Part shown: piece by piece, positions 21,701 through 34,892 of the stretch | Layout of the letters: each line of letters opens with the position of its first letter | Position numbering within the stretch: the stretch's first letter is position 1 | Assembly: GCA_954871525.1 (NCBI GenBank) | Contig: OX940860.1 | Coordinates: 23,282,001 to 23,346,000 of the forward strand | Source of the DNA: Parietaria judaica | Taxonomy: Eukaryota; Streptophyta; Magnoliopsida; Rosales; Urticaceae | Direction of reading: 5' to 3' | DNA: 64,000 bases | Notes under the pieces: generated by a model | The model's database searches: none | Told to the model about the DNA's origin: nothing | What the model saw: the letters and a program-made list of their open reading frames with translations, nothing else | Program-made: the position numbers and the translations under genes

Positions 21701-24263
21701 CAGCAACTGTTGGAGCCACGACAACCGGGTTAATCAACCTGAAAACCACAAAAGCAAATATGTAGAGTCATAAGGCTTATTGAATATATTTCCAGTACAA
21801 GATGAAATGGTTGATTACTATAGAGGATATAAAGGTGATGAAAAAATGACAATAATATGGTCGCATTTTGAGGGTCATGTCAAAGGTCTAGCATTGCCAA
21901 ACCCTTTTTCGCTACGATGTGTAGGTGTCTACCCTAAACTTAAGAGAGAATCTAAAAAAATACTGATTTCATTGTTTGGGGTCTCTTAGAAAAGACATAA
22001 AATTACAATTTAGTCTTTTTTGTCAATAACCTTAAAACAATCAATCGAATATTAATTAATAGGTAATGGACTATGGACCCATAAATATTCTTTAGTGTAT
22101 AATCCTGCATAATCAGAAAATGTTATCAGTTCAGTTACGTATAGGGGGCATTGCTGCCAAAAGCTAAAGATCACGGGGCAAAATGCACCAACATGAAAGC
22201 TCAGGAGGGATTACCGCCAAACGCTCAAAAACATCAAGTACACTTAAAACTAGAGAGATTTCAAATAAATACCTTAAAAGAAGGGACATCAATCCACTAT
22301 ATCCAAGTATTACTTGGAATGCCGAAGCTATAATTATAGACCCCTGAAGCTCCTTCATGATATGCTTGAAACTCTGAAGTGTCCAATAAACAACAAATCT
22401 TACCATTGGTATAATAAAAGTAAATACAGATTTTTATTTAATTTTTATTTCAGATGAAAGACAATCACATAATCGACAGGAGCTAAGAACAGCACCTGAA
22501 AAAAAAAATGCCGAAAACTTACAAGAGAAAATAGAAGTTAAAAAAAGATAAAGATTGAACTTCCGAAACATTTCTTTCCAAAATATAGCCAAAATTCAAA
22601 TTTCAACATACATATTAAAATATTAGTATTATGCAATGAAGCATCAAAAAGATAGAAGATTTACTATGACCATCAAATTGTTACGTACTAATGCGAAAAC
22701 ACACAATGAATGGAGCTTACATTGCCATTGAGTTTTCGAAATTCTGGGGAGTTGATAATGGCTAATGCAGGAGCCAGGAAAACAAAGGACGGGCCTTGTA
22801 TCAAGGGCAACCTCGAGCCGAGTGACGTGTGCAACAGTGTGGTGACTCCTGAAACGAAGAGAACCGTTGATACCACATTTGCCGTGTCCTCCTACAACAG
22901 CGAAAAACCAGTCAGAAAAACCGACAGACGAATCCTGAAGAGATATATACGAATGCAAAGCAAGTAACTCACGGAATCTCCACCCATTGCAGGGACGATA
23001 ACAAGCGGAATGAGAATTATCGAGCCCAAAATCGAGAGGTAGTGCTGGAATCCATATAAACCAATTGGAACTGGAATCACACAAAAAATGAATTAGAAGA
23101 CTAAACACCTCTTGCTTCAACGTTTCTATATTTCTTTCGTCCCCAAATAATAATAATAATAATAAAAAATAAAAATAAAAACAAGAACATAAGAATAAAG
23201 TAATTTTCGCTAAATCCGATCAGAAGGTATAGCTTTTCTTTAATCGCCAATCAATACACACAATTCATTGAAAAGGAAATAAGCATCAGTTTCAAAGTCA
23301 AATTAAATAGGAAAAAAAATACACAAATATTCACATTTACTTCATATTTCCTAACAATCACATGAATTAGCAATGGCATTCAAAACGATAAAAATTGCAA
23401 ATTTTACGATATCCGACACCGGATCATCGAAAAGTCTGTTCAGAAACCATGTCCCATAATCAAGGCAAGGTTCAAAATCCATATTCGTTAACTAATAATC
23501 TTATCTTCTCGCTTTTCAAACTGTTCATAGTTCCATAAATTATTTGATCTCCAATTTTTCACACCGAATTCGAAGAACTGTTGTATCAAATTTTCAGTCG
23601 ATATATACTGTTTTATCAAAGTGGGATTCAATGGGAAAATTCTCAATCATTCACTTTGATCCCCACACAATCCATTACAATCTGTTTGAAAACGATGTTC
23701 CATGTTCAAAGTATGTTCAAGATCAATATCAACTGTTCATGTATGTCACCATTCATTCAATAATGGTGAAACTCACCGAGACCAGGCGTATCTCTGAGCT
23801 CATACTTCATATGAGCATGCCTCCCCGCAACCCCGTCCTCCTCCACCACGATATCCACGGCCTCCTCACTCTGGGCAGCTCTCCGGTTCCGCGGCGGCGC
23901 CACCGACGGAGCCTGAGCTGGAGCTGCTGCCCCGTTCGCCGCGCCGTGCCCCGACCCGCTCCTCTTCTTCACAACCGTCGTACCTCTCTCCTTCTCGGCC
24001 TGCCCGTTGGCAGGCGCAGGAGCCGGGCGGGCAGCGGGCGCCCGACCCGCCTCGATATCGGGTTGCGCGGCCGCAACCGTGGCTGCTGCCGGGGGTCGGG
24101 TTGGCAGCGCTATCTGCCCGGAGTCGCCGGCGTTAACCTGGCCGGAGAACTTGGGCTGGAAGCCGGTCCGCTTGGCCCACGAGGACGCCGGCATTGCGGG
24201 GTTCTCCGGCGCCGGCGGCCACGGGCCGGGTCGGGGACGGGCTTTCGGGTCGGGTGTCGACAT
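18716..24263 (-). CDS. NAT12: Nucleobase-ascorbate transporter 12-like permease, 10 exons
   Basis: Exons on the minus strand: 24263-23777, 23070-22973, 22891-22721, 22373-22273, 21738-21603, 21519-21469, 21379-21092, 20514-20280, 19988-19702, 18937-18716. All introns are GT-AG, phases agree, and the total is 691 residues. It is close to Arabidopsis NAT12 along its length, from MSTPDPKARPRPGPWPP to the end FRWVKWVGL. A hydrophilic Pro/Ala-rich N-terminal extension of about 170 residues, typical of NAT11/NAT12, precedes a polytopic membrane core (about 12 segments; landmarks QGPSFVFLAPALAI and NPVVVAPTVAAVG). The NAT family moves nucleobases or ascorbate; the substrate of this branch is not clear. 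The signature near residues 493-502 reads ENVHTIAVTK, with His where the family pattern has Gly. The gene looks intact. Confidence 0.95.
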
Positions 24264-24500
24264 TGCAACCGGAATGGAGAGCGCGGGACTAATTCGCGGC
24301 GACCATGAGAACCGCAATGGCTTCCGGCGAAGAAGCGAATCGCAGATCTGGGGTTGCCTGTGGGGTTAGGGCTCAGACTCCATCGTCGAGTGAGGGATGG
24401 ATTGGATGAAGCTCTCGAGGTCGAGGGAGAGAAGAGAGGGTTTGGCTATGGCAGTGAAGTGAGTGCGAGACACAACTAGCCTAAAACCGCGTCTATTTTT
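24264..24500 (-). promoter_or_regulatory. 5' leader and proximal promoter of the NAT12-type gene
   Basis: GC-richer than its surroundings and directly upstream of the transporter start codon. Two further in-frame codon stretches lie upstream, including a Met 18 codons earlier, but family similarity begins at the Met at 24263. No clear TATA box is seen. Confidence 0.4.
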
Positions 24501-25757
24501 CATTTATTTTATTCCTTTTTAGCTTATCTTTTTCATTTTCCCATGATTTTTTAATTTCGTTTTTCTATTAAATATCGAATTTAAAAATAAATAAAAAAAC
24601 AATTTAAGATACGGTAACCCGCTTTTTCTCAGTTAAAATAAATGTAATTACTAATTAACGTCTCTAAATGGCCACATGCGCTTCTCGAACAAATACTAGT
24701 TCGAATCTAGCTGTCGGGTTCGGATCCGCTTCCACTAGATGTGGCTGACCCAAACACCCGACGAGATACATTGCCAACCGTGGCTCAGGCTATGCTTCGG
24801 GAAATACAATGCCAACTTTCGACGGGCGTAACGCTGAAAATAAGCACTTTCGCTTTGTAATCGAGAGCATGACTGAAGACCGTGCATCTCGTACCCGGCG
24901 CTGAGGAATCGGGGAACCGTCTGTCTCGTATCTCCCCATATTTTGCGGGCATTTAATCATATGATTTTATTTTACAGCTTTAAGATTTGAATGCAACAGT
25001 GAGGAAAAGCAACAATAAGGAAAATGAAATCTAATGTTGTGAAAAAGCGATCTGTGGGTTTTCAATGGGTGACAACTAGAGCAGTTTTTGCCCCCACACA
25101 TAAACATTAGTGTAATTATTTCTAACACTATCTTCGTATGAATATATCTTAAAGTTTTATCAATGGATCGAATTTAAGAGGGAAAATAAGAAGTCGCGAC
25201 TTTTTCAGAGGTTCTGGGTTTTATCTCTTTCGGAATGCAGAAATTACGTGTATATTTAATTTTGGCCAATAATGCCTGCAGCTAATAGCGGCAGTTGTCC
25301 TTACACTGCGAATATATTTTGTAACACAAATACACTAAAAAAAAAAGAAAAAAAATATGAAAACTAATCTAATATAAAGTGCCCCATCGATTTGTAATCG
25401 ACCAACTCGGTTCATAAATATCCCTAATATCAACACCGACCAATAGTTTAATTTACATGTTAGTCGACGAGTTAATTGTAAATTTTTAGAAACCAATAAT
25501 TATTTTTGTCAACCCATTTTTACGGATAAATCGATAACCTACTCGTGTATTAATGGATCCATAAAATTATAATATTTAAAAATCTTAATAAATAATAAAC
25601 TGTAAGAATTAAATTTTAAAAAATATTTTTTATACCCTCCATTTTCATTTTTAACAAAAATATACCATCTAACTTTCTATATTACGTTATTCATAAGCTT
25701 GCATTCAAACCATTTAAATAATTGCCACATAACAGAGAATCAAGTACAAGTGTACTA
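24501..25757. other. Intergenic DNA, no gene seen
   Basis: A patch of balanced composition at 24660-24950 stands out from the AT-rich surroundings but has no long frame and no family I recognise. It includes TAGTTCGAATCTAG, which resembles a tRNA B box, but there is no tRNA fold around it. Confidence 0.35.
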
Positions 25758-25967
25758 ATTTTTTTTTTTAATGGGGTGGCAGTATCGGCCAATGTTACAA
25801 TGCACTCTCGCATGACTTAGATATATTCAGTGTAAGAACAAGTGGCACTAATGGCCAAATTTACAATATGTAAAGGGGGCACTCAATTGAGTCCCATGAG
25901 GGTTTGAACTCATGACCTCTAGAATAGAGGAGTAGTGGAGATACCACTAGGCCAAGCAAGGTTGGTT
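25758..25967 (-). mobile_element. tRNA-derived SINE with 11-bp TSD
   Basis: Read on the minus strand, it has a polymerase III A box TGGCCTAGTGG (25944-25954) and B box GAGTTCAAACC (25901-25911), an unrelated body, and a 3' oligo(A) tail (seen as T's near 25759). The direct repeat CAAGTGTACTA flanks it at 25747-25757 and 25968-25978. Pol III boxes, A-tail and long target duplication together identify a plant SINE. Confidence 0.92.
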
Positions 25968-26233
25968 CAAGTGTACTATATACGGTGTGTATGTATATAT
26001 GTTTGTGTTTAATGTGCAGCTAAGTAGCTGTAGTTTTACACCATTTTTAGTGAAATTTAAGAGACTCTCGACTAAAGCTGTATTCTTTAAAAGGATTTTT
26101 TTATTTATTTATATCTATAATAAAGCCCTTTGGAAATATACCATTATTACAAACCTACCCTCGAAAATTGATTCATTCCAACACTTGTTTTAAATTCTAA
26201 CATTATTCATGCGTTTGTGATACGGCCCGGGAG

Positions 26234-26340
26234 TTTAGGATTAAGTCGTTTAATTAATAAGAGTCGTTATTTAATTACGTGGGTATTTAGGATTAATTCG
26301 TTTAATTAATAAGAGTCGTTATTTAATTACGTGAGTTATT
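26234..26340. repeat. Tandem duplication of about 54 bp
   Basis: Two nearly identical copies in a row, each containing TCGTTTAATTAATAAGAGTC followed by GTTATTTAATTACGTG. They differ at only a few positions. Confidence 0.85.
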
Positions 26341-26598
26341 TATTTTAAAATTATTCTAGATAAGTAACTAGAACCATAGTGGAAATGGTCTAATCCATAA
26401 TTCTACTCTTTTTTTTAGAGGTGAATCACATAATTGTAACAAAACAAGGTTTAAAAATTAAATTTGCAAGTGATTACAGGACAGGTAATATTATATTTTA
26501 CTACGTAATAAATAACAGAAGAAAACATCAATTTGTTAAGAGTTTTGTAAAAGTGGGATTTGAAGTCAACAACCATGAAGTTATTAGTTGATTTCTGG

Positions 26599-26731
26599 CA
26601 GTGGCGGAGCCAGAATTTCAATTCACGTGGTGCTTAATATAATTTTTTTATATAAAAAAAATATATCAGACAAATAAGCACACAATTAACAACAATCACA
26701 ACAAGTTACAAGAATCAATTATAACATTGTA

Positions 26732-26762
<31 letters not shown>

Positions 26763-27266
26763 AGACAAATAGATATGAATTACCCTAGTATATATATATA
26801 TATATAAAAAAAAAGACGTCGCATTTTCATTTTTGAAAGTATTGCATTGTAAATTCATCTTTTGTAGAAATAGAAATATCCAAGCGACTATAATGCATTG
26901 TTAGACACCAAAATAAAAAATTAATAATATTTTTAGTAATGTAATAAGCGAATGTAAGAATGTATCCGTATTTTTAACAACTCAAAGAAATAAACAAAAA
27001 AGAAAGCTTAAAACTGAGAAAGAAAAATAAACAAAAAATAGGATTAAACTAAGAGTTGAACTCAACTCCCCATTCGTAAGAAGAGAGACTTGGCAAAATC
27101 ACTTTAACCTGTTGGGTTGAATGCTCTTACATTCCATATATTGATCCATCAAATAATATAATGATACATAAAGTTTTTTTACTCAAACACTGTTATTTTA
27201 ATGTTTTTCACGTCATTTTCAAGTGGTGCCCGGGCGTACACTAAGCCCTACGTAGCTCCGCCCTTG
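26599..27266. mobile_element. Tip100-type non-autonomous hAT element (668 bp), exact TSD
   Basis: Ends CAGTGGCGGAGCCAG and, on the other strand, CAAGGGCGGAGCTAC. The exact 8-bp duplication ATTTCTGG flanks it (26591-26598 and 27267-27274). It contains CA and TA microsatellites near 26737-26762. No transposase is visible. The left end resembles that of the element at 58822. Confidence 0.93.
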
Positions 27267-27274
27267 ATTTCTGG

Positions 27275-27942
27275 GTTATAATAATATCGTGATTAAGTAT
27301 CTAATGTTGTTATTTTTATAGTAGAAATCTTTTTATTTTATTTTTGCATGGGCGAAGTTCTTAATGATTATTATTTTTCATCGTCGAAGTGACAAAACTA
27401 ATTTGTTATCTTTTATTGATTAATTTATAGGTATTACAATGTTTTTCTTTATATCCGTATTTTTTTTTATAATTAAATAGCATGAGATGAGTTCTTAAAT
27501 TATATTTTTATAACATGGGTTGTGTATGTCCAATTTTTTATTTTTTATTTTTTACATTTAATAATAGAGTGTCTTAAGAATATTAAGTTTCATAAATTTA
27601 TCTAATTCAAATATGGGTAGTTAAAAATGAACAAAATTGTATCTATAAATACCAATTTTTTACTTTAAATAATATTCTTAATAATATAAGTTAAATATAT
27701 ACAAAGGAGTGATTCCAATTTACTTTTTTTTTTTAAATACCATTACAATATATGCTAAAAACACCATTACATATCCGAAAATCACAATTTTTACAAAACC
27801 TATACCATTACCATATTCACAAAATTAGAGAAAAACAAAGACATGCTCCAAAAAACAGTACTGATACCGGATTTGTAAAAAGGAAAAAGAAATAAAGACC
27901 GAGACCAAAATATTAAAACTACTGCGGGAATTTCTCAAGACA
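27275..27942. other. AT-rich intergenic DNA, no gene seen
   Basis: Low-complexity sequence lying downstream of the RING-H2 gene on the minus strand. Its last part may include that gene's 3' UTR. Confidence 0.35.
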
Positions 27943-28436
27943 CTACACATCAAATGGAGTGGGTGCACATTTACATACGAGACACACACCACTTAAGTGG
28001 AGCCACACGATGATACATGGTTCGTGAAATCCATGCCCACACCGCAACGTTGTTTTGGTGCCGCCGAGAAAGTCAATGCAAATTGTGCACAAGTCATTGA
28101 CATTGTTGTTCGGTACGTCATCTAAATCTGCATTTATCACTTCTTCCACCGCTGGGCAACAACGAACTGTATATTGGGATGGTAGACTCTTTCTCTTGGT
28201 TGTCGCGGATGAGTACGAGGACGAGGAGGAATACGGTGACGGAGAGGAGCATTGAGCGTATTGAACGCTATGTCAAGCCGAGACATGACATCGTCAATAG
28301 CGCTCAAGCCCTCGTCACGTGCATATCCAGGGCCTAGCCCATATAGAGAGTTTTCCACCTCTGTCGTCAAGCGTTGGAGTTCGGCATGAACAAGAAAGAA
28401 ACCATCGTAAACAATAGCAAATTCCTCGGGTTTCAA
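27943..28436 (-). pseudogene. RING-H2 finger protein gene, probably frameshifted
   Basis: The C-terminal frame (stop at 27943) holds a complete RING-H2 finger: CTIC, then CGHGFHEPC, then CLVC, i.e. C-x2-C, C-x-H-x2-H-x2-C and C-x2-C. Such domains usually recruit E2 enzymes as ubiquitin ligases. Upstream, a second frame from 28436 (start MKPEEFAIVYDG) reads about 60 plausible residues with an amphipathic look. It leaves the RING frame: the RING frame is closed by a TGA near 28275, while the upstream frame runs on into Arg/Pro-rich sequence and stops at 28137. The two probably belong to one gene joined near 28250, broken by a small indel, unless a short intron lies there. Which is true cannot be decided by eye. 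Confidence 0.6.
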
Positions 28437-29646
28437 TCAAAATACAACATGAGTCCTTCCACCTCAGAAGCGAAGGGAGAGCCGTTGGTTGACTCCCGGC
28501 TCGACGACGCGACTTGGCCGCGCGGGAGAGCAGGATCAGCGGGTGCAATGGCAATGCCCTACACAGGGCCGGCCTAACCCTTTTTGGGGCCTTAGGCGAA
28601 CCATTAATACAAGGCTTTTTTTTGTGTGGCTTGCAATACAATATTGCAGGAGCTATACCATGTTGTAAGAGCTATACAATGACGAAGACCAAATTTGTAT
28701 GACAGTAATTGTTCGATATGGTATGAGTTATGCAGTAATTTATGAACATTTATGGCTCATTTGTTCTAGTACGTCTCATCGTTTTTTTACTAATATGAAA
28801 ATATGTTCCGACATGGGAATACACAATCCGATTAAGGCACATAATCCTTTGCTATTTTATTATTTTGTTATTCTATTTTTTATTTGCTCATTCGTTTCTC
28901 TTTTCTTCAAGTGGGATTGACGCCCCAGAGCTTAGACAAAGGTACGGGTCCAAGCAAAGGACGAGTTGCCATCATTAGTAGCTAACCGATGTCTGAGGCT
29001 CTGTGTTTACAGCCGAGACGAGTTCGCTCGACAGGTGACCGACGTCTACATGTATGCATTTTTTGTCCAAGAACCGCTCCTACTCAGAGGAAGTGCGTGG
29101 CATACTCCACAGTTTGACAAAAGAGCTTTATTGAAAAAATGTGTGTTATCTTAATATTTTTATTTTATTGTAATTAATATTTGAAAATAATTTTTTTAAC
29201 GTAGGCTCATGAGGAGGCAAAAGATGTTTGTCGCCGGCAATTGGCTCTTATTGAACCAATCAATTTTCAAATACCCAACAACCTATATGGCATAAACTAA
29301 TAGTGAAATTTGAAAATTGACGGAGTGAACCAAATTCACTAACGAAATGATTTTTGGGTACATTAGCTAGCAAAATAAAACATTGAGTATATAACTGGAA
29401 AGTGGTGAAACATTAGGTTCTTTAGCGGGAGTTTACCCTTTAAAATTTACAAATTTAAGCCCAAACTTTTGATTTTAGAGCAAATATAGCACTCGTTCGT
29501 AAATTTTTTCATTTTAAGACAGTATTTAGGATAATTCTGATTTCCACGTGGCGAGTATTAAGTCTAGGAGAAGCAATGCTGACCAGACAAACATTGACAA
29601 GAACAAACAAACCGCGAAAAATAAATTAAAAAAAATAATCCGAAAA
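28437..29646. other. Intergenic DNA with a possible hAT terminus
   Basis: At 28564 the sequence CAGGGCCGGCCTAACCC resembles one end of a plant hAT family, but no matching second end was found. The stretch up to 29646 includes the promoter and leader of the phosphatase gene. No other gene is supported. Confidence 0.35.
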
Positions 29647-31903
29647 ATGAGTTCACTGGCTTCCTCCTCTCACTCTCTCTTCTTCACAACTCCGAGCTTC
29701 ACCAATCGCCCAAGGCCGAACCCTAGAGCTCGTCCTCTCTCCGTACGCTCCGATGCTCAGGGAGACCATTCGCCGTCGCCGGAGCTGTGCTGGTCGCTCC
29801 CGGCGATCACGGCGGCGAAGCGGGTGGTGCTGGTGAGGCATGGGCAGAGCACGTGGAACGAGGAGGGGAGGATCCAAGGAAGCTCCGATTTCGCGGTGCT
29901 CACGAAGAAAGGTGAGTCCCAGGCCGAGACCTCTCGCCAGATGCTCATCGGCGATTCCTTCGACGTCTGTTTCTCCAGGTTCTCAGAATCTTTCCTCTTC
30001 TTCTTCTTTCATCAACCTGAAAATGCCTAAATGGTAGTTTTGGTGGTTTCGATATACTTCACTGTAATGGAAGATTGATTACTCGTGAAGATACTTTCTG
30101 TTTGAATGATCTCTTAAGTATAATACCGTGATCGGCATTTGCCTTCAAATTGAGATTAAATTTGAATTTCCATGGATTTTGTAGTTTTAGTATTGGAATT
30201 TCGTGGTGTTCAAAAGCATATTGGATTCCTTTTCTGTTGAGCAATCTCATTCTTTGTGAATGAATGTCATGAGTGTAGATTGTTTAATCGCCAAATAATC
30301 ACCGTTTTTTGGTTTAGTCCTCTTGTAAGATCGAAGAGAACTGCTGAAATAATATGGGGCAGCCGCGAAGATAACATCCTCACCGATACCGATTTGAGAG
30401 AAATCGACCTGTATTCATTTCAAGTAAGCTTTCTGTCTTGTCATGTGTGTGCTTTCGAAGCGATGGCTGCCTTGTATTATGATATCATAACTCGTTGCTT
30501 TCGGGAATTTATGTTTCATAAGGGTCTTCTAAAGCACGAAGGGAAAGAAAAATTTGGTGCTGCTTTTCGCCAATGGCAAATAGATGCTCCGAATTTCGTC
30601 ATTGACGGTCATTATCCTGTGAGGGAATTGTGGGCTCGAGCAAGAAATTGTTGGCCGAAGATACTGGCGCACGAGGGGAAGTCTGTTCTTGTGGTTGCGC
30701 ACAATGCCGTCAACCAAGCTCTAGTAGCCACTGCCCTTGGTACAGACTACAGTTACTCTTATCTCTTGTTCTAAAAAGTTTGTCGGAATTTTCTTTCCGC
30801 GAACATGGTGTTCAGATATTTACTTAAATGATTTTCGATTTTAACAATCAGGATTAGGAACAGAGTATTTTAGGATACTGCTGCAAAGCAACTGCGGAGT
30901 GAGTGTGTTGGATTTTACTCCTCAAATCGAGGGTGGATCGCCTGTTATATGTCTCAATCGTCTAAATCAGGTGCAGATACATACATTTTAGTTTTTTATT
31001 TTCTTATAATATTTAGATTTTGTTGCATTATTGACCCCTTGAGGCCTGAGCTAATTAACAATTTGGTATCTGAAGTTTTTTTTTAAGTAATTTGATCCCT
31101 GAACTTCGTAATTGTCGCAAGTCTTGTTGTTAAATAGAAGGATCTACCTCTCTTGTACAATGAAGATGCACTATTATGCAGGTTCTGATAGTGGTTAAAC
31201 TGTCCTGAAAACGCTATGAAATCTATGATGCAGACGCCAAATTCACCTGTGGTCTCTGGAAGTTCCGGAGGAAGGAAATCAAGTAAGAGAATAGTACTTG
31301 TGTGTCATGGATCCACGCCGACAAATGCAGAGGTATGAAGCAAAAACTAAGAGTCTAAAATAACAACCTGTTTTGCCTTTCTCTTTGGATAAAGGATACC
31401 GGGATTCTGATATTTTCCTCAAAATTTTCAACAGGCGGGTTATTCTTTTACTGGGGACCAAACAATGAACATGCTCGGGGTTATACAGGTAAAAATAGTT
31501 TATGTATGAGGTATTCCGGTTCCATTAAACAGTTTTCTTTCCAGTTCCGATGAGCTAACTCTGAACTTACTACAGTCCCAGAAAACCGCAGAGCTACTTC
31601 TTGATTTGAGAGTTAGCACAATAGTAAGCAGCACGAATAAAGCTTGCGTTGAAACGGCAATGGCTATCTCCCAAGTAAGCTGATTTTTAGTTCTCAGTCG
31701 GTTGACTAAGTCTCTTCCATTTGATGTTACGTCTTGCTTCAAGTTTATCGTCGTTGGATGAGTTCAGGTTCAAGAGGCTGCTGATTGCTTGGGTGCTGAC
31801 TGTGTGCCTCGCTATGTGGAAATGAAGCAGATTGAAAACCTCGATGTCGAAAACATCCTTCAGAAACAGAAGGCAAGATATTTATATATAATGTCCTTAC
31901 ATC

Positions 31904-31950
<47 letters not shown>

Positions 31951-32751
31951 CATTTGTATATTGGTCTTTTAACATATTTAGTAATCGGCAATTATGCTCC
32001 CTAAACTTGGTGCAATTTGCCCTCTGGACTTTAGTTTTTGTTAGCGATGCCCCTACAATTAAAAAAAGTAGTACAGTACCCCTTTCGCGTAACTATATTT
32101 GCTTAAGTGATGAAAATCTGCCCCAAATTTTCTCATTTGGTGCAGAAATACACGTGTGCTATAGAATTTATAAAAAAAATAAAAATCGTTAGCTGCGATT
32201 TCATTTAGAGAACTATTTATAGTATTGTTGACGCCTGACGGATAGTGAAAAAAAAAATGCCCTTTTGTGCTTTAACGCGGTCACGTCGATAAAGATTTTG
32301 ATTAGTTTTATAGCAGAGACGATAATGACCATGCCAGTGAATAGTTTTGCTTGGCTCACTCTTCTCCTTCCTACAGAGCCCTTGTACCATTCCAAACAGT
32401 CGAACCGGTTTATTACACGGATTCGACGACTCAGTTCTGTCAGAAATGTGGGACCAATCAGAGATAGCTTGGAAACATCTGCTCGATGAAGTAGCAGGCG
32501 AAGCCGACCCTGAGAAAGTCGTCGTCGTAATTGGCAATCCAGCGATTCACATAGCCCTGATGGGACACTGCCTTAATCTCACGAAGGAGTGGTTGGAGTC
32601 GTTTCAACTTGACGCCGGGAGCGTCAGCGTCCTTGATTTCCCCGATGGGCCCACCGGGAAAGGAGTCGTTCGTTGCATCAACTACACGGCCCACTTGGGG
32701 CGGTGGTCGATTCCCATCACGAAATCGCCGGTCGGTGATGAAGAGTTTTAG
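29647..32751 (+). CDS. Chloroplast 2-carboxy-D-arabinitol-1-phosphatase (phosphoglycerate mutase family), 9 exons
   Basis: Exons: 29647-29978, 30318-30423, 30523-30739, 30852-30970, 31234-31332, 31435-31488, 31576-31674, 31768-31872, 32377-32751; 501 residues with all phases consistent. The first 45 residues are Ser/Pro/Arg-rich and look like a plastid transit peptide. The histidine phosphatase domain opens with VLVRHGQSTW, whose phospho-acceptor His is at about 65. LREIDLYSFQ and VLVVAHNAVNQ provide the usual acid and second His. A second, related half begins IVLVCHGSTPTNAE (about 275), as in plant CA1Pases. The enzyme removes phosphate from the night-time Rubisco inhibitor CA1P. Intron 8 uses a GC donor. 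The gene appears intact. Similarity to Arabidopsis At5g22620 is from memory. Confidence 0.92.
31873..32376 (+). other. GC-AG intron of the phosphatase gene
   Basis: The exon ends CAGAAG and the intron starts GCAAGA; it ends CTACAG. There is no usable GT donor at this position, and both flanking exons are phase 0. AG|GCAAG is the normal consensus of the rare GC-AG class. The 504-bp intron also contains a (TA)n run at 31907-31944. Confidence 0.75.
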
Positions 32752-33653
32752 GAGTGCATGTTTGCTAAGCCTTTGGGCTTGATTGTTCGATCGATCACGT
32801 GTATAGTAATAACTTTATTAAAAAGTTACTGCATAAATCATATTCATGTATACATATATATATATATACACACACACATATATAAATATGTGTGTGTGTG
32901 TTTAATTAGGATTAATAAAATCCTCAATATTTCCGTTTTACATGTAATATTACTAACTTCTCTTGGAAAATGCACGACAAAAAAGAGGTGAAAACATGGC
33001 TTTATATTAGCGGCATAAGGCGTCATTGACAAGAAAATGTTACTTTGTTGGTACTTAAAAGGTAAAACATACAAAATAATTTAAAATTATTTTTCAAGGA
33101 AATAACTGAAATTCTATATTTAGAAAAAGGCATAAGTACTAACTGCTTTAAAATATTTTGTAATTTAAAAAATTAGCTTGAAAATATTTTTTTACAAACT
33201 TTGAATTCTAAATTACCATGTGTAATTCTTAATTCTGCTAATGCTAATGCTAATGCTCATGGTAAAATCAATAATAATTCACTATCAACTATAACAAACT
33301 AAAATTCAAATGAGCACTTCTATTCTATGTCATCATTTTCGTTTCTTTTTACACCCTTCTAGAATTTAATAAACGTTTAAATATTGAAGAGTTGTTTCGT
33401 AGTTGCTTTCCTATGCAAAAAAAAAAAAACAAACAAACAAACAAACCCTATTATTTACTGTAACTAAAGACTAAAACAAAGACAAGTTGTTATAATTCCA
33501 ATATGGTGTTAAATGAATGAAAATAACATTTTCCTGCATCGTCATCATTTGTCTCATAAATACTTGCCATTGTCACGTATTTATAATATAAACCACGGTG
33601 AAATAATATAGTACATTTGTATACACTATACTATATGGGATATTATATATAAT

Positions 33654-33694
<41 letters not shown>

Positions 33695-34857
33695 ATTAGT
33701 TTAGATTAGAATCATAATGAGCATGTACTTTTTATCTATTTTTTTTTTATTGATGCTTATAATAAAAAAACTTAAGTTGTATCAAACTGGGAGGGTTTCT
33801 TTCTTCTTCTTAATTAAGTAGTTCTTAGATATTTATTGGCGGTAGGGACTTTCAAGTACCGTTATTGATTTTAGTACAATTTAGTATTTTTGTTAAATAT
33901 GTATGGCAAAAGTACTTGTGCTATTGATTTTGATTTGGGATGACAATTTGATGGTCAAACACAAAACATAATACAATTACGACGCAATGTAAATGAGTTT
34001 AGGTTGACCTTACGTGGATCTGGGTCCGAACATGTCAAACATTATTAAATACGGGCGGACACGGCACAAACAAAACACCACGGACCCATTTTTTTTATGG
34101 ACCTAATTAGACACGACTAAAGAACATAAAACACAATGGACCATATTGGGTCTTTGATTTTCGGTTTTAACTTTAAGAACCGGTACCGATGACTCATTTA
34201 TACTGAAGACTCTATTTAATAATTAATTTTTATTTTATTATAAATGATTATAGAAATAAGGTAACTTCTGTAATTAAATTCAACCTAATATATAGCTCAG
34301 CTATATTGTTTATGACGTACTTTGTCCTCATTCACGAATAGAGCAACAACGCTCTGCGCTCTCGACTATCTCTAGAGTAATGCGTCGTCATTTGTCGTTG
34401 GTCGAAGTTAGCAATAAATGCCTCTTTTATGTATTATTTTAAATAAAAGACGAAAAAATATTATTGACAAAGATAAAGTTTTCTATTTTTACCATAAACA
34501 AAGAGTTCAACAAGGTCCAAAAATTGAATATAGGATCGAATTTCGGTCCTAAACAAGATTTTTGGTACAAACGGTTCTGGATCTCAAAAAAGGAATCTTC
34601 GGTTTTTAATATAAAAAATCAAATAATAAAAACTAGGTTATTTTAAGAGTAAACCGATAACGAAGATCGTATTAATGTACACCTCTAGTTTTACTTGATT
34701 GTACATATTTATGCTCGTTTTTAAGTTTAACTTAAGATAGCAAATCACGCAATAATTATCATTCAGTAAATCAATCGATAAAATGAGTATATTGAACAGC
34801 TTCATAAACGAAGGTGAGATCACTTCTTCAACATGTGTTTAGCAACTTGGTGTCGGT

Positions 34858-34892
<35 letters not shown>

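Noticed and set aside
24690..24720. tRNA-like B box (GTTCGAATC)
   Set aside because: No A box at the right distance, no cloverleaf and no acceptor stem around it.
28564..28640. Possible hAT end CAGGGCCGGCC
   Set aside because: No second end or target duplication was found, so it was not listed as an element.
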